From assembly GCA_034687125.1 (NCBI GenBank), contig JAQGBZ010000034.1, positions 248,001 to 312,000 on the forward strand: DNA of 64,000 nucleotides, in the 5' to 3' direction. Below the pieces are notes generated by a model. It saw nothing but the letters and a program-made list of their open reading frames with translations, had not been told where the DNA came from and made no database searches. The position numbers and the translations under genes were made by a program. This DNA comes from Neelides folsomi. Taxonomy: Eukaryota; Arthropoda; Collembola; Neelipleona; Neelidae. Shown piece after piece: positions 48,171 to 61,700 of the stretch. Numbering within the stretch: the stretch's first letter is position 1; every line of letters begins with the position of its first letter.

Positions 48171-51100
48171 CTGTAAATAAAAGGAGCCCAAACATTGTTC
48201 GCCTCCTTGTACCCGGTGGTCCAATTGAACCTCTTCCCAACAACATATGGAGATTCACATCCTTATGGGAGCCAACACTGGGCCACTCGACGGACATTCC
48301 AAGGGATCTCTCAGAGATTCTCTCTCAGAAATTCTCGAGATCCAGAGGAATGACACAAGCCTTGTTGGTGGGAATAATTACCAAATCCCACCAAGTGCCC
48401 CACTTCTCCCATCACCCCCGGCAAGTGTGAATAAATTTATTGTGTTGGGCCCTATGGGGAAAATACCGGGGATTCCCTATGTAGATACGAATTCCCTAAA
48501 CGTCTAATCTAAACGGCTCGTGGCTGTGGGCAACAAAAACGCCTTTAACCCTTCCCGTAATTTAATCACAGCTTTCACATCCGCAACCCACATTTTTCAC
48601 TTTATATATTTCTTTCCAATTGACCTTCAATTCATATTTATTCTTCATGATCACAACCTATATTTAACTTCCCTTATATTAACTTAACTGTATTAACTTA
48701 ACCAAAAAATTTCCTTATATAAATAAAGTCAAGATCATTCCACCCCAATGTCAATCACGTAATAATATGTACGGTTTTTTACATCTCTTTTGATCTTACT
48801 ACCAACAAGTGGATCCGCTATAGTCAATACTTGAGACCTTTTAACAATATATAAGAAATTTAGTATTTTTTCCTCCTTCACACCCTGGCTTAAGTATTTG
48901 GTGTTTAGAAAAAGGGTGGATTTTGGAACTTGGGAGATCACTGGGGGCAAGAGGAAATAAAGGTAAGATTTCCAATCTAATCTCCCGTTACTACATGTAT
49001 TCTTAGTAATAGTATTACAAGTACCATAATGCGAGTGAGGGTAATTAGGAAGTTTGAAGGACCCAAGGTTTAAATGAAAAATGAAGGAGTTACGTTTACC
49101 CACCTGTCAAATTCAATATTCCAATTTCCTCCAGACTCAACTGATGAGGAATTTTTTGAACAGCGCTGAGGGAAAGTCAAGTGATCATAATTTGTATTTA
49201 TCTGGAGGGTTGTTGAGAACCATGGGATTAAATCGGCCGGAGTCGAGGACGAGAGACAAATGGGGTTGAGAGGAGGACAGGTGAAAATTAAAAGGCTTTC
49301 CTCAATGACGAGGGCAACATGCGCCAGGACGAGTTGGGACGGTTTTACATATGTTGTGTCGCCAGGGTCGGATGAAGGTGACGTTCCAATTCCGGATTGT
49401 CCGGGAGTTGTGAGGGCGGGGTGTTTTGATGCGTCGTCGTCCTCCTCCGCTGCCCCCAACATTTATTATCCTTTGTTTGAGGACGTAGGAGGAGGTTTGA
49501 GCTACTTTCAAAACAAAGAATCACTTTAATAACAATGTAATAGCCCAAGATTCAATTCCAGGTGTACACACCATTCATTCCATTCTTCCCATTCCCATTG
49601 GACCACATTGACGACGCTTCTTTCTGCCCTGACAACTTAATGGAATCTTCTCACTATCGAAACAAGTAGCTAAATGGTAAATAAAAACGTCTAATTAAAA
49701 TTATAACCAATTTTAACGTCTCGTACAATTTATCATTAAACTATTTTAAGCGGATCCGTCACTTTGTTGACCAATTTATTCTAGGATTTTTATACACGTC
49801 ATATTGGACAAAAAAGATTTACTCGACAGTATGCTAATATGACAAACTCAATTCGTGTTCATGATTAAATCCATATATGTCATATACGTCATACAATACA
49901 TATGTCATATGTCGTATACCTAAGTACTGCATATGTATGTAACAATGTAACAAAGGACTCTAAAAATAAAATGTATATTAAGTTCATGTATTTATTATTA
50001 TTAATTAAATGGAAATATGATAAGATCTTATATATTATGGTAAATACGTATACTGATTGTATTCAATATATATATATTTAATGTATTACATCATATAAGA
50101 ACGGAAATTTTGACTTTTCTCTCATCTTGCGTGAAAAAGTTGGGAGTGAAGTTGAAAGTTTGTTTGGAAGAGGGCGAGTAGTTGAAAAACGTTCCTTTTC
50201 GCTTCTACACATTTCATTCACATTCACATTCAAGTTTAAACATGAAAAAGGGTTTGTCTAATGAAAATTCATTTATTTATTTATTAATGAATGTAAATTA
50301 AATATAATGATGAAATTAATATTATTATTAATTTTTATTACTTATAATAATGTTATTTAACATTATTATAAGTAGTTGATAAATAAATAAATGCTTATCG
50401 ATAAGAATGGGGTTCAAATGATGAGTTCTAAGAGGAGTTTGCTCACAATCAAAGGTCGAGTAAAGATAAACTATAAATTTATTTAATATTTATATGTACA
50501 TACAATATACATGTATATGTAATATATATATGTATGTATATTGAGTATCCATATCTTTATATTATAGTCTTAATTGATATACTGATATATAAACATCTTA
50601 TAAAAATAGAAAAAATGGAATTGGGTATGTTAATGAGTTTTTAAAATGTTCTCTGCGACTCCCCAATGATGATGGATGGTGATTGAATAGTGAGGGGGAT
50701 AAAGAGCTTCCATCATTCTTTATATTCATTATTGGCATTTATTAGTAAAAAGGCCGGGCCGAACTAATTTTGGATAAAAATGTCTTTTATGTGACCCTAG
50801 ATTGGACGTGGACGTGTGTGGAATTGATTTTGCTTGCTAAACCCCCGGGTCCTTCCCATCCCGAACCGAGGATTATTGGAAGCCGAAGTGTTGAATCTCT
50901 TAACAGCTCAATGATCTCCAAGGAGAGAAAAGGATTCCTAATGATGGTCCCGGAGCACATTTAGCCGTCAGGGATTTGTAAGGTCCTTGTAATGTAAGAG
51001 GGATGAAGCCGCACGTTCCAACCCTCACCTTTGACTCCAAAGATTCATTAATATCTCATTGAAAGTTGTTCACTCGGCGTTGCGCTCATTGAAGACCACA

Positions 51101-54100
51101 TGGTTCCTTTTAATTCTCTTTTTAAACATCCGATGGATCGAATCTCTCATCTTTGTGATCAATCACTCAAATCTCTCCCCCAGCACCGGCCTTTATTGTC
51201 CACTCGACTGGATTACATTTCATTACCTTTTCAAGACCTTGACACTCTCAGTCCCTTTCAGACTTCTCCCTCAGGCCCACATCTATCCGATGACTAATAT
51301 TCCATCAAGTGTCAGGAGGGGAATTAGACACGATGGAAATCGGGGCAGGTAGGAGCTATGTTAATGAATTCAATTCCAACTCTTTCAAACTGAATACTCT
51401 GAGTCTCTAAAAATAAATATTTAAATACCAAATACTCATTTACATTTCAAAACACAGTTTACATACATTCCCCATCTATTCAGAATGGATCCAAGGATAG
51501 TCTATATAATGATTAGAATTAGAATATGTATTAAAGTTTTTAATAACTCACACACTTTCCACCTTATGTTTCGCAGAACAAATCCAAGATCCCTTCAATG
51601 ACCTTTGTTGAGTTGAAACGAAAAAATGAAGTTTAAGGGCGATGAAAGAACTTAACATAATGTATGATCATTTCTTTCAAAATCTGTTCCAACTGGATCT
51701 CTGGCTAAACTCATGCAATGCATAGAAATGCAAATATGAATTAATATAAAAGACAACTGATTCTTATTCTAAATACATACCATACATATACGCACTATAT
51801 TATACTATAAATAAGTACATAATGTATATTGTAATTGTATATATAAGAATATGTAAATATTCCTAACTTATAAGTTCAAATGAAATTTTATGAAAAATTA
51901 CTTGTATAACTTATGTATATAAGATATGAATATTACTTTCATCATGGTTGGCTCCTTGGCTCAATAGGAAAAATAATATTAAAATACGACCGAAGTTGGA
52001 TGAATGTGGAATTGTGAAGTGAAAGGTTCTTGCTATATACATACTTATATAAACAGAAATACATACAAGAAAAGTTGATATAGTAAATGTATCATACTTA
52101 TTATATCCATTATGATATGTATCGTATTCTACCTTAGATCTTCATTAATATGGATTAATTTGAAAGGATTTCTCGTCCAACCGCCCTTCAGCGCCGTTCA
52201 ACCCAAGTGGCTCTTGAGAATGTGAAGAGTTGAATGGGAATCAATTTCTCTCTTCGCCTCCCGGTTGTCACTCTCCGGGGACGGACGGGTGTGAAGAAGA
52301 ATTATTTTCTAACATACACGGCTAATTGACTTTCCCTTTCAACTTTACTCAATTGGCCCTTGTGGACTTCCACCGGGAAACAAAAGCCGAAGGGGCATAG
52401 AAAACCTAAAACTAAAATTTAAACTCTACAATGATGGACAATTGAAAGAGTCAGATGGCCAAAACATAGAAGTCGTACTTTGAACATTGATTCAAGTGAT
52501 ATTTAAATTTAAAATGTTCCCGTTCCGCACGTCCGTTCCTCAAGGGTTCAACTCAATGGTCAACATTTTTTGCATGACAATTTTGACTTACTGCACATGT
52601 GTCTATTTGATTAAATCAACAGCTCCCCTTGTCAAGTAACTTGATTCACTCAATTCTCCTCTCATACAATTTTTTATTTCGGGGAAAGGAGAAACATGAA
52701 CTTTTGGAATGGTTCTCTGGGCTGGAATTGACATTGGCCGTCATCCCAATCATAACTCATTCCTTTGAGAGGAATTTGAAGTCCGTTGGTTTGGAACAAC
52801 GACTTTGCCCCATTTTTTCATTTTTAAAAACTGGTGGGCTCGAGTATTTAATTTGTCATTCTGTATAAACAGGGATAGTTTCATTTGATACGTAGCCTAC
52901 TTGCGTGAGGTCATTTGAGTAGAAGGAGGGACAACGAGGGATTTGTATGTCAATAATCTGTAACTGTCAGGACGAGGATTGTGATGTAACAAAATGGTCA
53001 TATTTAGACTACACTCATATTTACTCAGGTAGGTTTAGGTTCAATACTTTTCCTATCTATCAACCTAATAGTCATCCATAGTCCATAGTTGTAATCGAGT
53101 GGAAAAAAGGTGAATGGGCTTTCATTTACCTAAATTGTTAATGGACGAGTAGCCTGGAAGTTCCATTTACATTTATTCACAAATGTAAAGTCAACAATTG
53201 AGGAAATTGGATCCAAATGAAATACAAGAACAAATACAACCAAACGTTCGACTTATTTCACAAACACGCTTCTTGGGCTTCATTATCCAATTACCATCCG
53301 GGTGGTCGACGTTAACGGCTAACGTTCAGTTATTAATTCAACTAAATTGTTGTCAAAAACCGCAAAAGCCGGAGTTAACCATTTATTTATTTAAATTAAA
53401 TGAATTATGTTTAAACTAACAATAATGTTTAAACTAAATTTATTGTGTTTAAGCTAATGCCGTCTATTTATGATATTTATGAATATGGATCACAAAATGA
53501 GTGTTAGCTAACTGCCATAAGTTATCCATGAGATAACATAAGAATAAAGTAATTGATGAAAAATGGTGAAATAAAAACACAATTTTCATTTGAAATTTTA
53601 TTGCGAGCTTTGAACGGTTGGGCGGTACAAATAATTAAAAAATAATCATATACATTTGAGTATTAAGTCAATTTAATATTTTTGAGTTAAGTCTTAAATA
53701 ATCGTAAGAAATTAAATATTCAGTCACCAGAATAATTGATTCTATTAACGAGATTCTTCATTACGGAGTCGCAAAGGAATTCAATCACTAATTATAAATT
53801 AATTAACTGGAATCTTTAACAGCACATTCCGAAAGATGGGCACTCACACACACAATGGCAGTCTTCTCTCAATGGATGTAAACAAATGTTATTTAAGGCC
53901 ACAATCAATTCGGAACAATTATAAAACTATTTTAAAGTAATGTTAAAAAGTAAAAATATTAAGTTAAAGGTACGAGTACCCTAAAATTTGATTTGTTACA
54001 AAATCGATAAAACTAAGGCTGGTAAGGAACTTGATAAAATGAAGTTTTATTATCAATATATAATTAACATACCATGTAGTTATATTAGGTAGAAAATAAA

Positions 54101-54297
54101 TTTAATTTAATTGAGTAAATGACAATTGATCAAACACTAAGGTTAGGAACTTAAAAATTAATTTTATGACTTACAAAGGTCAGAATATTAAAAAGGGGGG
54201 AAAGGTATACATAAAAAGCATAAATAACCATCATGAAAAAGAAATTGATATAAAAATCAAGATGGCTGCTAAGAGAAATACAAATTGGAATTGTGTT
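48171..54297. other. gene-free region between the relaxin-like and HP1-like genes
   Basis: No supported gene. Balanced-composition blocks lie near 48180-48560, 49190-49640, 50740-51350 and 52150-52420; the rest is AT-rich. A plus-strand frame from about 49190 to 49529 stays open for roughly 110 codons and has a serine run, but I recognise nothing in it. The 3' UTR of the HP1-like gene must lie at the right end. Confidence 0.45.
50339..50374. repeat. near-perfect 36-bp palindrome
   Basis: Arms of 17 bases (TACTTATAATAATGTTA and its exact reverse complement) flank only two bases. The first arm overlaps AT-rich low-complexity DNA, but the exact match over 17 bases stands out. Confidence 0.85.
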
Positions 54298-56287
54298 TTA
54301 TACAACAACTGTACTAGTGGGAGGAGAAATGAAATATTGAGTTTTCATATAATTCCCAGATTGGGGCCAACTAGTCTTTGACTCGTAATAGTCGATAATT
54401 AATTGAGGGAAATCATCCCGAATGTTGGATGACAAAACGATATCTCTATAAGCTGATTTACTCCACTGTACAAGATACATCACTTCACCCATCCCGTTTA
54501 CAATAGCTCCATAAATTTTGTAAGGTCGAAGAGAACGTTCAGAGCCGCTCCTTCCGTTCTGAAAAACAAAAAAGAACTCAAAAATTAAATAAAAGATTCC
54601 AAATTGGGTTAGGTTAAATTATTAAAAAATAAAGATAATAATAATATATATGTAACATTTATATATCCAACATGTTTAAAATATATTAATTAAAGATGAG
54701 AAGGAATGAAAATGAACTCTTACTAACGTTAGCCGGCTCTTTGTTAATCTTGGAAGATTTCGGGCCCGGCTTTATTTTTATCTGAATTTTCGGCTTCGTC
54801 TCGCCCTTTTTCTTCACCTCTGGCTCGCCCTTGTACTTCCCGCCAGTCTTTTTTGCTGACTCGGTGACTTTAATTGGGCTGAGAGGGAGAGTTTTACTCT
54901 TAGGACCAGGTCGCTTAGTAATCGACTTCTCAGGAGTGATTTCCTTTTCAACAACATCCCAATTATCCTCATCGTCATCTTCTGACGTTTGGTCTTTAGT
55001 GGATTTCTTGGAGTTCTTTGGAGTCCGTTTGCCCTTTTTCTCAGATTCCCGTTTAGTCTTCGAATCCTTCGAAGTCTTTCGTCCAGCATTTGAACCTGGT
55101 TTTCTCTTTTTCTTCATTTCTTGCTGTTTCCGTCTCCACTTGACCTCGAACTCATCGATCAGGTCATCGCATTGCAGTCCCTCATTACGCTTTTGCCACG
55201 TATTGTCGCAGCTAGAAGTAATCGAAATTTTATTAAAATAAATATAATTAAGAATATAATCTTAATATATAATGGAAAAGTTTAATTAATTTTAATTAAA
55301 AGCTTACTGGTCCCATCCAAGCCATTTTACTTCGTAATAAACGTTGGGCTTATTCTTCCCATTCTTTCCCTTGACGTATTCAGTCCGTTTGTCCAGAATG
55401 GCTTCGACCACCCATTGCTTCTCTCCATTCTCGTTGACTTGATAAGCGTCGGGTTTCACTCCAGTGTAATCGTCCAGGTCAGGGAATGGCTGAAGAATGA
55501 TAGGCGATTTTGGCCTCGGTTCCTCCTCCTCCTCACTCTGTTCGGGAGTTGGAGGTCTGGTCGACTTTCGTTTCTTCGTCACAGACTTCTTCTTCGGCTC
55601 ATCGTCCTCCTCCCTCTCGACCTTCACTTCGGAGTAGTCCGCTGAGACTGACTTACGATCAGACTTTTTCTTATTCTTAAAGCGTTCTTGAGTCGACTCC
55701 TTGTCGGAAGATTCAAGATGCTTCTTATTCGAGGCAATGATCCTGGCCCGAGTCTTATTGGATCGCTCCTCCTCCTCTTCCGGGGTTTCTTCACGTCTCG
55801 CCCGTTTATCCTTCCCATTCATCAAAGGCGTCTTTTGCTTCTTTTTGGGTTGGACGGAGTCGGCCGACTCTTCGCGTCTCTTCTTTTTCCCTCTTTTCAC
55901 CGACTCGTCATCGGAAGACTCATCGCGGCGACTCTTTCTCTCTGATGCCTTCCACCTGGGTGGAGATTCCTCAGAAGATGACTCGCGCCTTTTCTTACTT
56001 TCAACCTTCGACTTGACCTTTGACCTTTCCTCGACCGACTCTTCGGACGAGTCCCGCCCCTTTCGGCTAGCCCTCACATTGGCCTTTCGTCGTTGTTTCT
56101 GGTAAGCCTCCTCAGATGAACTGCGTCCCTTTTTCGTTGCCGACTTGGGGCCCGGCTTTCTGGCTCGCCTATCATACGACTCCTCAGACGATTCCCGCCT
56201 TTTCTTTCTTTCCACCAGGGCCGGGGCCTTCCTGTCGGATCCCGACTCCGACTCCTCCGAAGCTTCTCGCTTTGACCGCTTGTCCAT
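54298..56287 (-). CDS. HP1-like chromodomain/chromoshadow protein with long charged N-terminal extension, 3 exons, 574 aa
   Basis: Exons in transcript order: 55308-56287, 54728-55211, 54298-54558; junctions keep frame. HP1-family proteins bind methylated histone H3 in heterochromatin and dimerise through the chromoshadow domain. Residues 1-290 are highly charged with about seven units of a basic cluster followed by SSEE or similar (KRRESSEES, KGRDSSEES, KKRRESSSEES), likely CK2 targets. The chromodomain starts at WVVEAILDKR (292) and runs across the first intron to DDLIDEFEVKW. Cage positions are aromatic (W292, W322, W325), and a lysine- and glycine-rich insertion of several residues sits between the first strands. 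The hinge is lysine-rich with repeated PGPKS. The chromoshadow domain is in exon 3: YKIYGAIVNGMGEVMYLVQW and, later, FPQLIIDYYESKTSW. Ordinary HP1 lacks such an N-terminal extension. The exact subfamily is unknown. Confidence 0.88.
55840..56275 (-). repeat. coding repeats, basic cluster plus SSEE
   Basis: About seven copies of a degenerate unit ([KR][KRG]R[ED]SSEES) recur in the first 140 residues of the HP1-like protein. The spacing is about 15-25 residues. In DNA the repeats show as GACTC-TC-GA-GA blocks, which also open chance frames on the other strand. Confidence 0.75.
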
Positions 56288-59200
56288 TTCGAGAATGATT
56301 GTCGGTGTCGAGTGTCTCTACTTGGTCAATGCGCAGTACCTAGGGATATAAATAGCCTAAGTATATGCAACAGGTTTCTCTATATGCACGTGGTATCTCA
56401 CCTTCAATTCCCCGACTCCGAAGCCGGTCAAGTGGAGAATGACGCACCTGGGTCGGGAAGTGACTGTGGAGGAACTTCAATTACCTCTGGAGTGAAGATG
56501 TGACTTGCCGTTGCAGAACCGGAGGGTTCTGAGAATAAATGACGCCGAATTATGAAGCCGTCGTGTCGTGGCCTGAAGAGAAAGTTAAGCCACAAATTGG
56601 AGGGATTTTATTTCGCGTTCTTCATCCTCCCAATCACTCACTTTTCTCAAGTCTCCCCGTCTCATACAAAAATGTCTTGTATTTATTTATGACCACTGCA
56701 CTTGATAAAACCAAAATGCTGGACCAAATATTCCAAAGACGGCTCCTTTGGTCACTTAAAAAACAAACGAAGAATTAGGAACCTTAAAAGACCTCCAAGG
56801 GTTTTTCGAGCCCTTCTAACATTGAACAAGGTTTTATTTATTCCTAGGTTTATTTATTCCTAGCTATGTGTCACACATTTTATTTTCAGAAGGGCCCCTT
56901 ATTAGTAGTTTTTCAGTACAATAAATATTATAACTGTATTCTAATCTTACAAGATGTAATGGAAAATAATAATTTAACTAATTTGATATTTTATGATTTT
57001 CTTTCTCATTGGCTTACATTTAGTAAATACATTGAATCAGTCATAGTGAGTCAAAACAATGGAGCTAATACTTATGTAATTTGTAATTCCATGTTACTTT
57101 TATGTATCTGATAGGAATGTACATTAGTTTGGATTTATTTGAATTGAATTTGGTTCTACTGGTCAACTAGGTTCCCTGGTGAGACTTTCTCAATGTGACT
57201 CTTGTGAATATTGACAATGACATTTCCATCACTACAATCCTCATGTACTGAAAGGGAGTTGATCAAAGGTGAAGGATCGAAGATTGGAAAAAGTCTAAAT
57301 CTCGGCCATTGAAGGGTGATGAGATGTGAAGTGTCGTGAAAGAAGGGCTCACTTAAGGGCGCTCCGAACCAATGGACCCGAAGGAGAACCGGCTTTGGCC
57401 CGGTCGAGAATCCCCAATCCTTTGTGTCCCGACTCCTCTTCATATTATTTAACTTCCTCTTCATATTTAGCTGAGGGAGGAGGTCTGCATAGTAATTGGG
57501 GCTGTAAGAGTAATTGTGTGAAAAGGGCAGGGCGGGGAAGACCGCGTGAAGTTGTCAAATAAATAGATGAGGGCCAGATGGGTTAGTGGTCACTCACTGA
57601 GAAGGTGGGACCGGTGAATTAAAATTCCAAATTGGGCTTTTGTCCTCACAACTTGACTTTCCTAACCGAACCGAACCGAACCACCCAGGGAGGACTCCTC
57701 GGCCTTTCCACACGCCCCTTCCCCATTGAGGGCTCCTCTCAGTCCAACTCTCGTTCCAACTCTCTTTCATCAAATCACATAATAAATGAGAGGGGAAGTT
57801 TGAGTCCACAACTCCCGGGTCACTCTTTTATCCCCATTGTCGGAACATTGGCCCTCTTCTTTAAAGTCCTTGTAAATGAAGCTTTTGTTCGATCCTGCCC
57901 CATTTACCAAATTAGGACTCGGGATATGTAAAGAACTCCCTTTTGTCTCTACCAGAGCTTTTCATTAAAGGGACTCTTTGACCTCTTCAATGATCCCAAA
58001 TTGCCTCTCAAACTCTTTCATCCCCTCCAATGTGCTGAGTGGGGAGAGCATTGGGAATTGATTTATTGGCTTGGTCCAAGACCCTCGTGGAGCTCATTCT
58101 ATACCTTAATTATTCCTAATTGCTCTCGACCCAACCGTTGATTCTTATTATTACGACCGTTTTCATCCATTTGGCTTTCATCTCCCATCCATTACCCTTT
58201 CCCCCAATCTCCCATTGTTCCAAAGACAGATTTCCCCTATTTTAACTCCACTAGTTTAATGCCGGCTATTAAGATTAAATTTATGATCTAACCATTTAAG
58301 ATTTAGTTATAACTCATACTGATAATCGACATCAAAAAATTTCCAATTTGATTCACTTCAGGGTCTCAACTTTGTTGCAAGTAATTAATAGTATTAAAAT
58401 ATTGAGAAAACAATTTCATACATCAACATTTGCCATTACCACTGGCTATATGATGAATTTGCATTTAATAAAATTAGTAAAGGATTCATCAATCGAATCT
58501 TAAATCAGCGTAATTTGACATAACTCCCCATTATGGTATTGACATCTCTCAACATTAGCTGACGACAGAAATGAGTAAATTATAGACTTTGCTATAAAAT
58601 AGACAGAAGATTGAGACTTGGGTGGAATGAATTGATAATGGCGAAAGTAAAATGTTGAGTTTAATGCAATTATTGTTTTGTTTACTTGATTCAAATAAGG
58701 ACTTATTCCATGCTTCCTTTGTTTACTTAATCTTTAAACGAAGCTTGAAGGAGAAGCTCAAATTTCACAATTGACTAATTTCCATTGGATAAATTCTCCA
58801 GTTGCTCTTTTCCCTATTCTCAAATTTCACAATAATACATTAAATACAATGTTAAGAATGAGTTTAACCTTTAGGTTCAGTTTCGCTAACCAATAACAAA
58901 ATCGTTATCAATGTTTATCAAACCCATAAACTTATAAATATGGCACGATAACCTTAACAATGTAGACCCAATACATATATCATTATCATACATATCGTTA
59001 TCATTTTACTTTTATTAAAAATGATTTACTAAATTGGTTGTAAGAAGAGTAAAGGAGATTTAATTACTAAAAGGAAAGTTAATGAATATATATCGGAAAG
59101 TTAATATATATCTAAAGGTACATTTCTTAAACCATTAAAGTTGAATCAATGTATTAATACATATGAATGAAAAACATTTTATTTCACGGTGGAGGAACTC

Positions 59201-60966
59201 ATTCGAGCCCAGGATGACTTTCAAGACTTGTGAACGTAAAAAAGGGAAGGATTTGTTTACCGACCGACATTTGTCCGTTGATGTTTTTTGTGCGGAAGAG
59301 CGTCGGTCAGCGGCAGTCGGCAGCCTGTGACGATCAAATGCATTGTTAAGCTCCCATCCGAGTCTCCTTGGCTCAAAAACATCTTTTCACCACTCCAGAG
59401 ATCCTCGGGGATAAGGGCTGGTTAAGGCCCATGCCCATGTGTGTTCGGAGGGAGGAAGCGGATTGAAGCTTGATTGCTCATCCCTGAACTTCTCCTCCTG
59501 GTCCAGCAAATCCACCACAAATCTCAGACTTCTTTGCCTACACAGGAAGAGGAAAACTCTCCAGACCCATGGGAATTGATCCGTTATTTAAATCATCCAA
59601 CATTATTAAATATATTACATGAAGAATATGTTAATACACCATTTAGAATATGTACATATCTATGTATAATAATATTATATGTATCTGTATTTAAATGTTA
59701 GTGGAACTGCATGCTGCAGTCAGCTCCCAATTGTGCAACTCGAGCAGAAAACTCAATTGCGAGACCCGTTGATTTAAATCACATTTAACTACATTGACTA
59801 TTTCTAAAATACACACATGGAATATTTATTTTATTTTCATGATTTACAATGTCTATGTATTGTCAGTTTTTGAAAGCCGGTTTCAATGTTTAACTTAAAT
59901 GCATGTACAGATATACACATATGCAATGTATTTGTATGTAGATTAATGTATTATAGATATGTATCTGTAGTTTTAAAAGAGTGTAGTATGTATATGTATA
60001 TGGGATTATGTATGCTTTTATAAATAAGATATTTATTGATAAAAATGAAAACCGTTTAGACCATTTTTTCTCATGTTCGGACGGAGAATGAAAAACAAGA
60101 GGAATTGATAACAAACATTAATTTTTTATCTGAAAGTATTTAAAATCTCTGAATGAAGACAAATCAACAACAAAGCCTATAAATATCATTAATTTTATAC
60201 AATTATCTTCTGTATCCTTAAGCTTTTTTACCAAGCTAGAATAAACAGATTCTATATATATTAATCTCTGGACGTTTGAACAATGTTAAAATTAAAATTA
60301 AAGATGAGAAAAATATATTCTATCGACTCGACGCTGAACTTAAATTATAAACTAATGTAAAATAAACATTTCGGTAGTTAATGACTTATGACTACACAAC
60401 TTCTCAAGTATTTAGAGACACAATTTCTAAAATATACATTTTCTGGATTTCTACATACAATTAGATAAAAAATTATCGACTAGAAATTATTGATATGATT
60501 CGCGTAACTTGGTCTTTGCTTTGTTATAAAACGCGTCTCGATTGAACAAAAGTCCACATGAATAAACTTTTTAGGAAACTCATTGAAAGGAAAAAGAAGT
60601 AAATTTTTGATTAAGGATTTGACTAATTACTAAAATTAAATTGCAACATTTTTTGACTAATAAAGAAGAGTTATAATTGACGCCTTTTCATATCAATCAG
60701 TCTAAAAGATAAAAATGATAGCATATATTACTGAATACAACAGTAGGAAATAGGCTCTTGTAACGATTGTACAAATGACTATTAAAGTGTAAATCTTTCA
60801 GTAAAAAAACTTTCATCGCAAACTAACATAGGTAATTGAACTAATATTAGCTTAGGGATAATCAAATTTGAATTTGATTCCTGAACAAGAATCCTACAAA
60901 TGAAAACTAAACTTATAAAACTACTCTTAATGTGAGTTAATAGAGAGAGATAGACAAATATCAATT

Positions 60967-61038
60967 AATTAAAAGGTAATCTGTAACTAAACTTAAACTG
61001 TAATTAAAAGGTAATCTGTAATTAAACATTAAACTGTA
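60967..61038. repeat. 35-bp tandem duplication
   Basis: Units starting AATTAAAAGGTAATCTGTAA at 60967 and 61002 repeat with period 35 and a few differences. Confidence 0.75.
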
Positions 61039-61474
61039 CTTAAATTCTTTAACTATTCTGAATATTAATTCTAAAAGTTGTGAATAACTGTAAATTATGA
61101 TCTGAATTGATAGTGAAAAGAAGGTGTTTAAAAAGTGAAGAATTAAGGAAGTGGAGGATCGAGGAGACGTTTGGATTTGGTTCATCACAGCACATCAGAT
61201 CTTCTTCGCCCGATTGGTTTTTTTGATCTTCATGTATTCTGGAAGTGAAAAGAATGGTTATTGGTAAGAAGGGGAGATTTGGAGCGGAACATAAAAATGG
61301 TTAGCATATGGCTTGTAGACACAGATCTTTAAAAGGCGGATGCATTTCTTTAAATGTCCAACTCTCGGGTTCTCCGAGACGGACCGAGTTAACATGACCG
61401 ATATGAGTCAAAAATGTGGACCAATGGATCATTCCAGACACTCCCTCAGACAAAAAAGGGCATATAAATATACA

Positions 61475-61700
61475 AGTACATATATACTAGTATATATATA
61501 TATACATAGTTATATGGTCTGGTAGTAAATACTACGTCCTGGACTTCTTTCTACCCCTCGCCAGTTATTCTCATACACACCGGATCTATCTTCTACGCAT
61601 ATGAGTTGGACATAATATATAAATATATATACATACCTATGTTCCTAGATAGTATATGTATATATGTACATATAATACAGTAAATATATATATAAATATA
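61475..61700. repeat. TA-rich low-complexity tracts
   Basis: Two stretches of TATATA and TACATA units (about 61475-61515 and 61610-61705) separated by a plainer segment. Confidence 0.65.

Noticed and set aside
55415-56298. Several plus-strand frames opposite the HP1-like gene
   Set aside because: Shadows of the repetitive charged coding sequence on the minus strand.
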